From the NCBI GenBank assembly GCA_018712435.1, contig DVGZ01000109.1:1-51028 (forward strand): DNA of 51,028 bases, written 5' to 3'. The position numbers and the translations under genes are program-made. Under the pieces are notes generated by a model. That model was not told the DNA's origin and ran no database searches. It saw nothing but the letters and a program-made list of their open reading frames with translations. This document shows positions 33,648-41,087 of the stretch, in pieces. Numbering within the stretch: the first letter of the stretch is position 1; the number at the start of each line of letters is the position of its first letter. The DNA comes from Candidatus Caccousia avicola (lineage in GTDB: Bacteria; Bacillota; Clostridia; Oscillospirales; Acutalibacteraceae).

Positions 33648-33866
33648 ATGTCAAAACAGGACGTAATTGAGACTGAGGGGACCGTCGTGGAGGCCCTGCC
33701 GAACGCCATGTTTATGGTGGAGCTTCCGAACAAGCACCAGATTCTGGCCCACATTTCCGGCAAGCTGCGTATGAACTTCATCCGCATCCTGCCCGGAGAC
33801 AAGGTAACGATTGAGCTTTCTCCTTATGATCTTACCCGCGGGCGCATTACCTGGCGTTCCAAATAA
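33648..33866 (+). CDS. infA: Translation initiation factor IF-1
   Basis: 72 residues, OB fold. '[22 protein letters not shown]', '[22 protein letters not shown]' and '[14 protein letters not shown]' are near-universal IF-1 sequence. It occupies the ribosomal A site during initiation. Followed by rpmJ after 63 bases with a GC-rich inverted repeat near its end. Confidence 0.98.
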   Translation: MSKQDVIETEGTVVEALPNAMFMVELPNKHQILAHISGKLRMNFIRILPGDKVTIELSPYDLTRGRITWRSK

Positions 33867-33929
33867 ACATGTTGGAGCCGGTTTTCCGGCTTTCAGGCTG
33901 ACAATATTGTTCCTAAGGAGGGCGCACAA

Positions 33930-34043
33930 ATGAAAGTAAGACCTTCTGTGAAGAAGATTTGCGAAAAGTGCAAGATTATTAAGCGCAAGGGAAAAGTCAT
34001 GGTCATCTGTGAGAATCCCAAGCACAAGCAGCGCCAGGGTTAA
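33930..34043 (+). CDS. rpmJ: 50S ribosomal protein L36, zinc type
   Basis: 37 residues. '[14 protein letters not shown]', then '[13 protein letters not shown]', gives the Cys-Cys-Cys-His zinc site (C11, C14, C27, H32). Position between infA and rpsM is canonical. AAGGAGG 9 bases upstream of ATG. Confidence 0.98.
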   Translation: MKVRPSVKKICEKCKIIKRKGKVMVICENPKHKQRQG

Positions 34044-34076
34044 GGCGCATAGACACGATTTGGAGGTGCAACCAGA

Positions 34077-34445
34077 ATGGCGCGTATATCCGGTATCGAC
34101 CTGCCCAGAGACAAGCGTATCGAAATCGCTCTTACCTATATTTACGGCATTGGCCGTAAGACCGCCACTGACATCTGCGCCGCGACCGGCGTGAATCCGG
34201 ACGTCAGAGTGCGCGACCTGAGCGAAGACGACGCTGCCAAGCTCAGAGAATATATCGACCACAACTGCCGCGTGGAAGGCGACCTGCGCCGCGACGTGGC
34301 GTTCGATATCAAGAGACTGATTGAAATCGGTTCCTACCGCGGCCTGCGTCACCGCAAGGGGCTGCCGGTCAGAGGACAGCGTTCCAAGACCAATGCCCGC
34401 ACCCGTAAGGGTCCCCGCAAGACCATGGCCAACAAGAAGAAGTAA
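34077..34445 (+). CDS. rpsM: 30S ribosomal protein S13
   Basis: 122 residues. '[25 protein letters not shown]' and '[26 protein letters not shown]' are S13 signatures. It lies in the 30S head and contacts P-site tRNA and L5. Confidence 0.98.
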   Translation: MARISGIDLPRDKRIEIALTYIYGIGRKTATDICAATGVNPDVRVRDLSEDDAAKLREYIDHNCRVEGDLRRDVAFDIKRLIEIGSYRGLRHRKGLPVRGQRSKTNARTRKGPRKTMANKKK

Positions 34446-34461
34446 GTAGGGAGGGAATAAG

Positions 34462-34869
34462 ATGGCACAGCAGAAAGGTGCGAAGAAAGCGGCTACCGTC
34501 CGCCGCCGCCGCGAGCGCAAGAATATCGACCGTGGTGCTGCTCATATTCAGTCCACGTTCAACAATACGATTGTTACCATCACCGACACCCAGGGCAACG
34601 CTGTTTCCTGGGCGAGCTCCGGTGAGCTTGGGTTCAGAGGCTCCAGAAAGTCCACCCCCTTCGCCGCTCAGACCGCAGCCGAAACCGCTGCCAAGGTGGC
34701 GATGGAGCACGGCATGAAGTCGGTTGAGGTTTATGTCAAGGGCCCCGGCGCCGGCCGTGAAGCCGCGATCCGCGCTCTGCAGACCACGGGTCTGGACGTA
34801 ACCATGATCAAGGACGTCACGCCGATTCCGCACAATGGATGCCGTCCTCCGAAGAGAAGAAGAGTATAA
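34462..34869 (+). CDS. rpsK: 30S ribosomal protein S11
   Basis: 135 residues. '[16 protein letters not shown]' and '[20 protein letters not shown]' with the C-terminal '[15 protein letters not shown]' identify S11, a platform protein near the mRNA E-site path. Confidence 0.98.
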   Translation: MAQQKGAKKAATVRRRRERKNIDRGAAHIQSTFNNTIVTITDTQGNAVSWASSGELGFRGSRKSTPFAAQTAAETAAKVAMEHGMKSVEVYVKGPGAGREAAIRALQTTGLDVTMIKDVTPIPHNGCRPPKRRRV

Positions 34870-34888
34870 TTGAAGGAGGAAACAAATT

Positions 34889-35485
34889 ATGGCTAAGAAT
34901 ATGCAGCCTGTCCTGAAGCGTTGCAAGACGCTGGGCCTTTCCCCGGCCGTGCTCGGCTATTCCAAGGAGACCCGCCGCAACCCGAAGCAGCAGTTCCGCC
35001 GCAAGCAGTCTGAGTACGCGATGCAGCTCAACGAGAAGCAGAAGGTGAAGTTCATCTACGGCGTTCTCGAGAAGCAGTTCCGCGCCTACTACGAGGAAGC
35101 TGCCCGCCGTCAGGGCGTGACCGGTGAGAACCTCCTGCAGCAGCTGGAGCGCCGCCTCGACAACGTGGTGTACCGTCTCGGCTTTGCCAGCACCCGCCGC
35201 GAGGCCAGACAGCTTGTCAACCACGGCCATTTCACCGTGAACGGCAAGCGCGTCAACATCCCCTCCTTCCAGGTGAAGCTGGGCGACGTCATCGCGATCT
35301 GCGAGAAGTCCCGCAGCAGCGTGAGAATTAAGACCATCCTCGAGGAGCAGGCCAAGAAGGCTTGCCCGAAGTGGATTGAGAAGGCCAACGACGGTTTCGA
35401 GGGCAAGATTATCGCTCTGCCGGCCCGTGACGACATCGACTACGAGGTCGCTGAGCACCTGATCGTTGAGTTGTACTCCAAGTAA
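34889..35485 (+). CDS. rpsD: 30S ribosomal protein S4 (zinc-free form)
   Basis: 198 residues. '[22 protein letters not shown]', '[28 protein letters not shown]' (S4 RNA-binding domain) are diagnostic. The N-terminus lacks the CxxC pairs of the zinc form. S4 nucleates 30S assembly and represses its operon in many bacteria; a long GC-rich hairpin (about 35496-35526) between rpsD and rpoA is of unknown role. Confidence 0.98.
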   Translation: MAKNMQPVLKRCKTLGLSPAVLGYSKETRRNPKQQFRRKQSEYAMQLNEKQKVKFIYGVLEKQFRAYYEEAARRQGVTGENLLQQLERRLDNVVYRLGFASTRREARQLVNHGHFTVNGKRVNIPSFQVKLGDVIAICEKSRSSVRIKTILEEQAKKACPKWIEKANDGFEGKIIALPARDDIDYEVAEHLIVELYSK

Positions 35486-35594
35486 TGCTGATCCTTATGG
35501 CGGCAGGGGCGGTTTCGCCCTTTCTGCCTGCCCTGAGGCCGCATGATGACATCATGGCAAGAAATTTGCTCATGTATGAGAAGGAGGTTCGCTA

Positions 35595-36554
35595 ATGATC
35601 GAGATAGAGAAGCCCAAGATTGAGACGGAAGAGCTTTCCAGCGATGGAAGGTATGGCAGGTTTGTGGTAGAACCCCTTGAGCGCGGATTCGGCAATACGC
35701 TTGGCAACAGCCTGCGCCGTGTGCTGCTTTCCTCTCTGCCGGGCGTCGCTGTCACCAGCATCAAGATTGACGGCGTCCTGCACGAGTTTTCGACCATCCC
35801 CGGTGTCAAGGAGGACGTGACCGAGATCGTCCTGAACATCAAGGGATTGACGGCAAAGCTGCACTGCGACGGTCCCAAGACCGTGGAAATCTGCGCGGAA
35901 GGTCCCTGCATTGTGACTGCGGACGCCATTAAGTGCGACAGCGAGGTCGAAATCCTCAACCCCGAGATGCACATTGCGACTCTGGGCGAAGGCGCGAAGC
36001 TGTACATGGAGCTGACGCTCGACAAGGGCCGCGGCTATGTGCCCGCCGAGCGGAACAAGCAGAACATGAACAATAACAACGCCGTCATCGGCGAGCTTCC
36101 GGTAGATTCCATCTACACCCCTGTTTACAAGGTGAATTATAACGTGGAGCCCACCCGCGTCGGGCAGAGCCTGAACTTTGACAAGCTCACCCTCGAGGTG
36201 TGGACGAACGGTGTGATCGGCGCTCAGGAGGCCGTTTCCCTGGCCGCGAAGGTCCTGACCGAGCACCTGAATCTCTTTGTGGATCTGTCTGATAAGGGCA
36301 GCAGCACGGAGATCATGGTGGAGAAGGACGACAAGGGCAAGGAAAAGGTGCTGGAGATGACGATTGAGGAGCTGGATCTTTCCGTGCGCTCCTTCAACTG
36401 TCTCAAGCGCGCCGGCATCAATACCGTGGAGGATTTGCTCAACAAGTCTGAGGAGGACATGATGAAGGTCCGCAACCTCGGCCGCAAATCCCTCGAGGAG
36501 GTCATTTGGAAGCTGGCCTCCCTCGGCTTCAGTCTCCGCAAAGAAGACGAATAA
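35595..36554 (+). CDS. rpoA: DNA-directed RNA polymerase subunit alpha
   Basis: 319 residues. N-terminal dimerisation domain: '[31 protein letters not shown]' and '[13 protein letters not shown]'. The C-terminal domain (about 250-319) has '[44 protein letters not shown]', which binds UP elements and activators. Preceded by AGAAGGAGG. Normal length, canonical place. Confidence 0.99.
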   Translation: MIEIEKPKIETEELSSDGRYGRFVVEPLERGFGNTLGNSLRRVLLSSLPGVAVTSIKIDGVLHEFSTIPGVKEDVTEIVLNIKGLTAKLHCDGPKTVEICAEGPCIVTADAIKCDSEVEILNPEMHIATLGEGAKLYMELTLDKGRGYVPAERNKQNMNNNNAVIGELPVDSIYTPVYKVNYNVEPTRVGQSLNFDKLTLEVWTNGVIGAQEAVSLAAKVLTEHLNLFVDLSDKGSSTEIMVEKDDKGKEKVLEMTIEELDLSVRSFNCLKRAGINTVEDLLNKSEEDMMKVRNLGRKSLEEVIWKLASLGFSLRKEDE

Positions 36555-36584
36555 CGCAAAAACGAGGTAAAGGAGTGATATTCG

Positions 36585-36926
36585 ATGCCAGGAACCAGAA
36601 AACTGGGAAGAACCACCAGCCACAGAACGGCTATGCTCCGCGCGCTGGTTACTTTCCTGCTTGAGAACGGCAAAATCGAAACCACAGATACTCGCGCCAA
36701 GGAAGTCCGCTCCCTGACCGAGAAAATGATCACCATTGCGAAGGTTGACAACCTCCACAACCGCCGCCTTGTGCTGGCCTTTGTGACGAAAGAGGATGTC
36801 GTGAGCAAGCTCTTCAACGAGATTGCCCCGAAGTATGCCGATCGCAACGGCGGTTACTGCCGCATCACGAAGATTGGCCCTCGCCGCGGCGACGCTGCCG
36901 AGATGTCCATCATCGAGCTGATCTGA
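36585..36926 (+). CDS. rplQ: 50S ribosomal protein L17
   Basis: 113 residues. '[32 protein letters not shown]' start and '[22 protein letters not shown]' end. It is the last gene of the alpha operon, with the transcript end at 37004-37060. Confidence 0.98.
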   Translation: MPGTRKLGRTTSHRTAMLRALVTFLLENGKIETTDTRAKEVRSLTEKMITIAKVDNLHNRRLVLAFVTKEDVVSKLFNEIAPKYADRNGGYCRITKIGPRRGDAAEMSIIELI

Positions 36927-37003
36927 GTTTCCTTTCGATCGGAAACGTCCCCTGGACCTGAAAAGGCCTTTGTTTGAGGGGGACTGTAAAAAGCAGTGAT
37001 ATA

Positions 37004-37060
37004 GAGCATCCCATTTGTTAGACAGTATGGACGTACTGCATAATGAGTGGGGTGCTTTTT
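37004..37060 (+). terminator. Terminator of the ribosomal supercluster
   Basis: AGCATCCCATT (37005-37015) pairs with AGTGGGGTGCT (37046-37056) across a loop that itself contains CAGTA-TGGACG-TACTG, followed by T run to 37060. Other inverted repeats (GTTTCC-N8-GGAAAC at about 36927; GTCCCC...GGGGAC at about 36947-36984) lie between rplQ and it. Confidence 0.75.
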
Positions 37061-37082
37061 GCTATGCAGGAGGCTTTTTCAA

Positions 37083-37328
37083 GTGACAATAAAACCAAAG
37101 AGGAAAAGGGGGACGCTGCGCCGGACAGCGCTTCTCATGACGGCACTCGTTTTGCTTTTGCAGCTGACAGGGTGCGCATCCATTATCCACCGTCTGGCAT
37201 TTCCCCGTTCCGCGATTGTGCCCGAGACGGTGGAAGTGGAGGGAGAGACGTACTATCGCCTACGGCTAACTCTGCTTTCGGTGGTCGAAAACAGGAAGCT
37301 GTCGAAAAGGGTTGAGTGTGCGAAATGA
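37083..37328 (+). CDS. Small putative lipoprotein (81 aa)
   Basis: An 81-residue exported protein with a basic N-terminus (IKPKRKRGTLRR), a hydrophobic core and a good lipobox 'LQLTGC' (Cys about 31), then about 50 residues ('VPETVEVEGETYYRLRLTLLSVVENRK') of likely beta structure. GTG 37083 is chosen because AGGAGG at 37068-37073 is 9 bases away. The ribosome-binding site begins only 8 bases after the rplQ terminator and no promoter fits between them, so expression may depend on terminator read-through. Family not recognised. Confidence 0.6.
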   Translation: MTIKPKRKRGTLRRTALLMTALVLLLQLTGCASIIHRLAFPRSAIVPETVEVEGETYYRLRLTLLSVVENRKLSKRVECAK

Positions 37329-37382
37329 CAGGCGTGTGCCACTGGCGCACGAGCGCCCTTTAAAAAGGCGGGCGAAATTTTA

Positions 37383-37412
37383 GGGCCTGATGCAAACGCA
37401 TCAGGCCCTTTG
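37383..37412. terminator. Terminator between convergent lipoprotein and feo genes
   Basis: Perfect 11-bp stem GGGCCTGATGC-AAAC-GCATCAGGCCC with a short TTT tail on the right. The hairpin is very stable, but the T run is short, so efficiency is uncertain. Confidence 0.6.
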
Positions 37413-37446
37413 CCATGGAAAAAAGGAAAGAGTATTACAAATGGTA

Positions 37447-37656
37447 TTACTTGTTTTCTGTTTTACTGGATGAATGGCAATGGCAGGCTCCCGCGCATCC
37501 GGAGCATCCTCCGCCGCAGCTGCATCCGCCTTTTTTGCGATTGCGTACCAAGTGGACCACCACAACCGCAAAGAGGAGGAAAATCAGCAGGGCCAGAACG
37601 ATAGTCGGGCCGTTCCATGCGGAGAGGAAAAACAGAGTGGATAAAGCAGCCGTCAT
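37447..37656 (-). CDS. FeoB-associated Cys-rich membrane protein
   Basis: A 69-residue membrane protein: one helix (about 18-38, 'TIVLALLIFLLFAVVVVHLV'), a basic RNRKK, then a Cys-rich tail with seven Cys ('CSCGGGCSGCAGACHC' and flanks). This is the small protein found after feoB in many Clostridia, thought to help Fe(II) transport or metal binding at the membrane. Here its partner feoB is only a remnant. Last gene of the leftward feo cluster. Confidence 0.88.
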   Translation of the reverse strand: MTAALSTLFFLSAWNGPTIVLALLIFLLFAVVVVHLVRNRKKGGCSCGGGCSGCAGACHCHSSSKTENK

Positions 37657-37670
37657 CAGGCTTCCTCCTT

Positions 37671-38110
37671 TCAGACGCTGGTGTTCCGGTTCAGGCGAAC
37701 GGAAACCGAAGCGTCCTTTTCATAATCAGAATGGTATGGATTCGGGCGAACCACCAGGAAGATCAGCACAGCCAGCAGAAGCAGGGCTGCCACCGTGCCG
37801 ACTCCAAACACGCCGGTGAGGAACAGGCTTCCCAGCTGGTACACAATAAGGGAAATCGCATAGGCAAACACACACATATAGCCGATTGCGGCGAGCGTCC
37901 ATTTGGCGTTGTTCATCTCACGCTTGATGGCTCCCATCGCGGCAAAGCACGGCGCGCAGAGCAGGTTGAAAATCATGAAGCTGTATGCCGTCAGGCGGGA
38001 GAAATCGGCCGCAATGTTGCCCCAGATTTCCTGGCCGTCCTCGGAGACCTCCGCAAAGCCGTACAGCACGCCAATGCTCACCTGATGTCACTCCTTCTGT
38101 CTTTGTTCAT
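37671..38110 (-). pseudogene. feoB: feoB remnant: C-terminal membrane segment only
   Basis: Only about 136 codons of a normally ~700-800-residue ferrous iron transporter remain. The readable part (38081 to 37671) runs 'GVLYGFAEVSEDGQEIWGN', 'LTAYSFMIFNLLCAPCFAAMGAIKREMNNAKW', 'YAISLIVYQLGSLF' and a last helix, matching the end of FeoB. The G-domain (GNPNxGKT), switch regions and the Gate core are absent. GTG 38081 has AAGGAGTG upstream and may still be translated. A second good start (ATG 38110 behind GAGGAG) opens a 10-codon frame that stops at the junction, so I infer that the 5' end of feoB, with its operator, was joined to its 3' end by an internal deletion of about 2 kb. An assembly join is the alternative. 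Confidence 0.8.
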
Positions 38111-38138
38111 GAGCTGCCGCTCCTCATTCCCGCAAAGC

Positions 38139-38167
38139 TCTATAGTTAGATTCAGCTAACTTTTGAA
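38139..38167 (-). promoter_or_regulatory. Promoter/operator before the feoB remnant
   Basis: On the minus strand TTCAAA (38167-38162), 17 bases, TATAGA (38144-38139). The spacer is filled by the palindrome AGTTAG-N6-CTAACT (38144-38161), the same core as at the feoA promoter. This suggests iron-dependent repression by a DtxR/MntR- or Fur-type protein; the regulator is not in the window. Confidence 0.6.
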
Positions 38168-38175
38168 GAAAAAAA

Positions 38176-38397
38176 TTATTCCACTTCGATCATGGCCGCG
38201 TCTGCCTTGCGCACGCTCAATTCATAATTGCGCACGTTCAGCTCCATCGGATCGCCCAGCGGGGCGACCTTGCGGACAAGAAGTACGGTTCCCTTGGTGA
38301 TTCCCATATCCATGATGCGGCGTTTGACGGGCCCTTCCCCGTGCAGCTTTTTCACCACCGCGCTTTCTCCGACCTTCACATCTTTCAATGTTTTCAT
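38176..38397 (-). CDS. feoA: FeoA-family SH3-like iron transport protein (second copy)
   Basis: 73 residues of an SH3-like beta-barrel: 'LKDVKVGESAVVKKLHGEGPVKRRIMDMGITKGTVLLVRKVAPLGDP' and 'YELSVRKADAAMIEVE' are typical FeoA (compare 'RRxxDMGxxxGxxV'). FeoA is a cytoplasmic accessory of FeoB. It lies 44 bases after the first copy on the same transcript. Confidence 0.93.
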   Translation of the reverse strand: MKTLKDVKVGESAVVKKLHGEGPVKRRIMDMGITKGTVLLVRKVAPLGDPMELNVRNYELSVRKADAAMIEVE

Positions 38398-38441
38398 GCT
38401 TCACGCCTCCTCCTGCTTCGAAACTGTCCGCGGCCTTCCTC

Positions 38442-38654
38442 TCAAAACAGCACCCTGTTTGCCAGAGAGCGGTCCAGAGCGATCCGGCTGTCCTTGACCT
38501 GAAGGATGAGATTTCCGCCGATCTCGCTTACCACGGTGACGGATTCCTCCACAACAAAGCCAAGCTCCGCGAGATGCTGGCGCACCTCGTCCTTCCCGGT
38601 GATTTTGCGGATGGTAACGGTTTCGCCCGGGCGGGCCATGCTCAGTGGTATCAT
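38442..38654 (-). CDS. feoA: FeoA-family SH3-like iron transport protein (first copy)
   Basis: 70 residues: 'ARPGETVTIRKITGKDEVRQHLAELGFVVEESVTVVSEIGGNLILQVKDSRIALDRSLANRVLF', i.e. a FeoA with the conserved 'HLAELGF' and 'SRIALD' turns (quoted across the domain in segments). It is the first gene of the leftward feo transcript; two feoA genes before feoB is common in Clostridia. Start ATG 38654 with AAAAGGAAGG upstream. Confidence 0.93.
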   Translation of the reverse strand: MIPLSMARPGETVTIRKITGKDEVRQHLAELGFVVEESVTVVSEIGGNLILQVKDSRIALDRSLANRVLF

Positions 38655-38687
38655 CGTGATCCCTTCCTTTTGGTGATGCGGATTGAA

Positions 38688-38748
38688 GTTAGAACAAGCT
38701 AACCTCTTGGAACATAGTTAGTTTACTGCAACTAACTGCTTCTGTCAA
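38688..38748 (-). promoter_or_regulatory. Promoter with two operators before feoA
   Basis: TTGACA (minus, 38748-38743), 17-base spacer, TAAACT (38725-38720). The perfect palindrome AGTTAGTT-N6-AACTAACT (38716-38737) covers the -10 and half the spacer; a second copy, GTTAG-N6-CTAAC (38688-38703), lies 29 bases on, just after the expected start site. Two sites in tandem fit tight metal-dependent repression. Confidence 0.75.
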
Positions 38749-38793
38749 GAGGGGGACACGGTTTTTTTACAAAAAATTCCGGCGCCGCCTTCT

Positions 38794-38943
38794 TTATTCC
38801 TTTCCGGCCCGCGACGCGGTTCTCTCCGTCTGGTTCCGCTCCGCATTGTCCGTGGAAGCCAGATACGTTCCCAGAATCATGATGGCCAGCGCGATCAGGA
38901 AGGAAGCGGAGGGAAAAAAGAGTTTCCAAATGAGGGGAATCAT
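38794..38943 (-). CDS. Possible 49-residue single-helix membrane protein
   Basis: An ATG-initiated frame of 49 codons: 'MIPLIWKLFFPSASFLIALA' opens a hydrophobic helix (about 4-30), followed by a charged tail rich in Glu/Arg/Asn ending RAGKE. The composition is that of a genuine small membrane protein, and the reverse frames are unattractive. However, there is no clear ribosome-binding site before ATG 38943, which lies right against an A/T-rich stretch. Presence is plausible, expression unproven. Confidence 0.4.
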   Translation of the reverse strand: MIPLIWKLFFPSASFLIALAIMILGTYLASTDNAERNQTERTASRAGKE

Positions 38944-38951
38944 ACTATAAT
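38923..38951 (+). promoter_or_regulatory. Promoter of the cysteine-synthase-like gene
   Basis: TTTCCA (38923-38928), 17-base spacer, perfect TATAAT (38946-38951), 55 bases before the GTG start. It overlaps the start of the opposite-strand 49-codon ORF. Confidence 0.6.
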
Positions 38952-39005
38952 AGAAAGAAAAGCTTTTTGATCCTGTCTGAGAGACAGAGGAACGGGGGGA
39001 CCGTA

Positions 39006-39938
39006 GTGATTTACAATACCATTCTGGACGCGATTGGCCATACGCCGGTGATCCGCTTGCAGCATCTGCCGGATCCGCAGGGAGCGCAGGTGCTGGTGAA
39101 GTTTGAGGGGCTCAATGTCGGCGGATCGATCAAAACGCGCACGGCTTATCAGATGATTGAGAACGCGGAGCGGGAAGGGAAAATTGGTCCGGACACCGTG
39201 ATAGTCGAGCCGACCAGCGGCAACCAGGGGATCGGGCTGGCGCTGATCGGCGCGGTGAAAGGGTACCGAACGATCATCATCATGCCGGATTCCGTCAGCG
39301 AGGAACGCCGCAAGCTGGTGCGGCATTACGGGGCGGAGGTCATCCTGATCCACGACGCGGGAAACATCGGAGACTGCATTGAGGAATGTCTGCAAACGGC
39401 TCTGCGGATGCAGCGGGAAGATCCGAAGGTTTTTGTGCCGCAGCAATTTTCCAACCCCGGCAATCTGGAAGCGCACCATTACCACACTGCCGTGGAAATT
39501 CTCGAACAGGTGGCGGGGCCGATCCACGGCTTCTGCTCCGGTGTGGGTACGGGCGGCACAATCAGCGGGATCGGAGAAGTCTTGCGGTCGCAGAACCCCG
39601 GGATGCTGATCTGGGCCGTGGAGCCGGAGAACGCGGCCATTCTCTCCGGCGGCAGCGTCGGCACACATCTGCAAATGGGGATCGGCGACGGCGTGATCCC
39701 GGAGAATCTCAACCAGGAGATTTACGATGACATCTGTATCGTGACGGATGAGGAAGTCATCCGCACCGCGAAGGAGCTGGCGCGCCGCGAAGGACTGATG
39801 TGCGGCATTTCCAGCGGGACGAACGTAGCCGCCGCGCTCAAACTGGCAAAGAAGCTTGGCAAGGGCAAAACCGTGCTGACCATCCTGCCGGACACGGCGG
39901 AACGGTATTTCAGCACGCCGCTGTTCAGCGGGGAATGA
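39006..39938 (+). CDS. Cysteine synthase-like PLP enzyme (beta-replacing family)
   Basis: 310 residues, fold type II. The PLP lysine should be K43 in 'NVGGSIKTRTAYQMI'; the usual cysteine-synthase text is 'NPxGSxKDR', so the Asp is Thr and Pro is Val. The phosphate- and substrate-binding loop is 'EPTSGNQGIGLAL' (usual SGNTG), followed by 'IIIMPDSVSEERRKLVRHYGAE', 'GFCSGVGTGGTISGIGEVLR' (PLP phosphate) and 'GISSGTNVAAALKLA' (pyridine-ring Ser). These changes suggest a side group of CysK/CysM or another beta-replacement enzyme, such as one using O-phosphoserine or making a diamino acid; the donor is unknown. GTG 39006 follows GGGGGGA. It is followed after 19 bases by an HTH gene. Confidence 0.85.
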   Translation: MIYNTILDAIGHTPVIRLQHLPDPQGAQVLVKFEGLNVGGSIKTRTAYQMIENAEREGKIGPDTVIVEPTSGNQGIGLALIGAVKGYRTIIIMPDSVSEERRKLVRHYGAEVILIHDAGNIGDCIEECLQTALRMQREDPKVFVPQQFSNPGNLEAHHYHTAVEILEQVAGPIHGFCSGVGTGGTISGIGEVLRSQNPGMLIWAVEPENAAILSGGSVGTHLQMGIGDGVIPENLNQEIYDDICIVTDEEVIRTAKELARREGLMCGISSGTNVAAALKLAKKLGKGKTVLTILPDTAERYFSTPLFSGE

Positions 39939-39957
39939 TCAAAAGGAGGAAATGCCG

Positions 39958-40383
39958 ATGGAAGAACGGCTGGTGATTCGGATTTACCGCTGGGGTGAGG
40001 AGGAGCCCGTGTTCGCCTTTTTCCCGGAGGAGAACGGGGACGACGACGGCGGGCGCGACTATGTGCTTCCCGTGGGGTACACGGTGGATTCCGAGGATGG
40101 TTCCCCGTTTATTCGCGGAGAAAAGCCGTGCGCTCTGCAAAACCACAATGGGATGCCGGTGCTCGTCGACGAGGCGAAAAAGCGCGCGTTCCTGCTGGAG
40201 CGTGACCGCAAGATTGAGCGGATGCGGGAGCGGGCTGGCCTTTCGCGGGCGGAGCTGGCGGAAGCGCTCGGCGCGTCTCAGATGGAGGTTTACCGCTGGG
40301 AGCGATACGAGGTGGAGCCGGGAACCGCTCTGCTGGGCCGGATCGCCCATGCGCTGGGCTGTGACACAGAGGATTTGATCTGA
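39958..40383 (+). CDS. XRE-type regulator with an N-terminal sensor-like region
   Basis: 141 residues. The HTH is at the C-terminus (about 82-140: 'IERMRERAGLSRAELAEALGASQMEVYRWERYEVEP', 'RIAHALGCDTEDLI'), reversed from the usual order. The first ~75 residues ('VIRIYRWGEEEPVFAFFPEE', an acidic loop, 'YVLPVGYTVDSEDGSPFI') are probably a small beta domain of unknown role. ATG 39958 lies 8 bases after AAAGGAGG; ATG 39952 is too close. It likely controls, or is expressed with, the cysteine-synthase-like gene. Confidence 0.8.
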   Translation: MEERLVIRIYRWGEEEPVFAFFPEENGDDDGGRDYVLPVGYTVDSEDGSPFIRGEKPCALQNHNGMPVLVDEAKKRAFLLERDRKIERMRERAGLSRAELAEALGASQMEVYRWERYEVEPGTALLGRIAHALGCDTEDLI

Positions 40384-40386
40384 CAG

Positions 40387-40436
40387 AAAAATACCGTGTG
40401 TTTTGGCGGAAAACCGAAACACACGGTATTTTTTGT
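40387..40436. terminator. Bidirectional terminator
   Basis: AAAAATACCGTGTGTTT pairs with AAACACACGGTATTTTT around a 13-nt loop. Separates the rightward HTH gene from the leftward eda gene. Confidence 0.88.
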
Positions 40437-40460
40437 TATATTTATTTCTATTTGGATATT

Positions 40461-41087
40461 TTATGGATGAGCAACGGCGGCGGCTTCCCGAGCCAGCCGG
40501 GTGATTTCTCCGAATTCGCCCGCGTCGATTCGCTTCTCAGGAGCGATCCAGCTTCCGCCGCAGCACAGGACGTTCGGAAGGGCGAGATAATCCGGCAGGT
40601 TTTTCAGGCTGATTCCGCCCGTCGGCATGAAGCGCAGGTAGCTGTAAGGGCCCGCAAGGGCTTTGAGCATCCCCACGCCGCCGACCGTCTCGGCGGGGAA
40701 CAGTTTGAGCACGTCCAGCCCCATGCGGATGCAGGCCTCGGCCTCGGTGGGCGTCGCCACGCCGGGGATGACCGGAATGCCGCGATGCAGGCACCAGCGC
40801 ACGACTTCCTCGTTGGTGCCGGGGCTGACGATGGCCTGCGCGCCCGCGTCGACAGCTTGCTGTGCCTGTTCGGGGGTGAGTACCGTTCCGGCACAGACCG
40901 TCAGCTCCGGAACCTCCCGGCAGACGGCGCGGATGGCATCGGCGGCGGCGGCGGAGCGGAACGTCAGCTCGATGACGGACAGGCCGCCCGCCAGCAGGGC
41001 GCGCGCCAGATCCGGCGCTTTGGATGCGTCGTTGATCTTAACGACAGGGACTATTTTTTCGAAATTTAACTTATCGTAAAAGTTCAT
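40461..41087 (-). CDS. eda: KDPG/KHG aldolase (2-keto-3-deoxy-6-phosphogluconate aldolase)
   Basis: 208 residues; splits KDPG to pyruvate and glyceraldehyde 3-phosphate, the last step of uronate breakdown and of the Entner-Doudoroff route. 'VPVVKINDASKAPDLARALLAGGLSVIELTFRS' contains the conserved Glu (E of IELTFR), 'CAGTVLTPEQAQQAVDAGAQAIVSPG', the Schiff-base Lys in 'VLKLFPAE', and 'RFMPTGGIS'. Last gene of the uronate operon, overlapping kdgK by ATGA. Intact, AGGAGG upstream. Confidence 0.96.
   Translation of the reverse strand: MNFYDKLNFEKIVPVVKINDASKAPDLARALLAGGLSVIELTFRSAAAADAIRAVCREVPELTVCAGTVLTPEQAQQAVDAGAQAIVSPGTNEEVVRWCLHRGIPVIPGVATPTEAEACIRMGLDVLKLFPAETVGGVGMLKALAGPYSYLRFMPTGGISLKNLPDYLALPNVLCCGGSWIAPEKRIDAGEFGEITRLAREAAAVAHP

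Noticed and set aside
35486-35594. Promoter or S4-binding pseudoknot before rpoA
   Set aside because: A GC-rich hairpin is present, but no promoter boxes and no recognisable S4 target; left as an unexplained hairpin.
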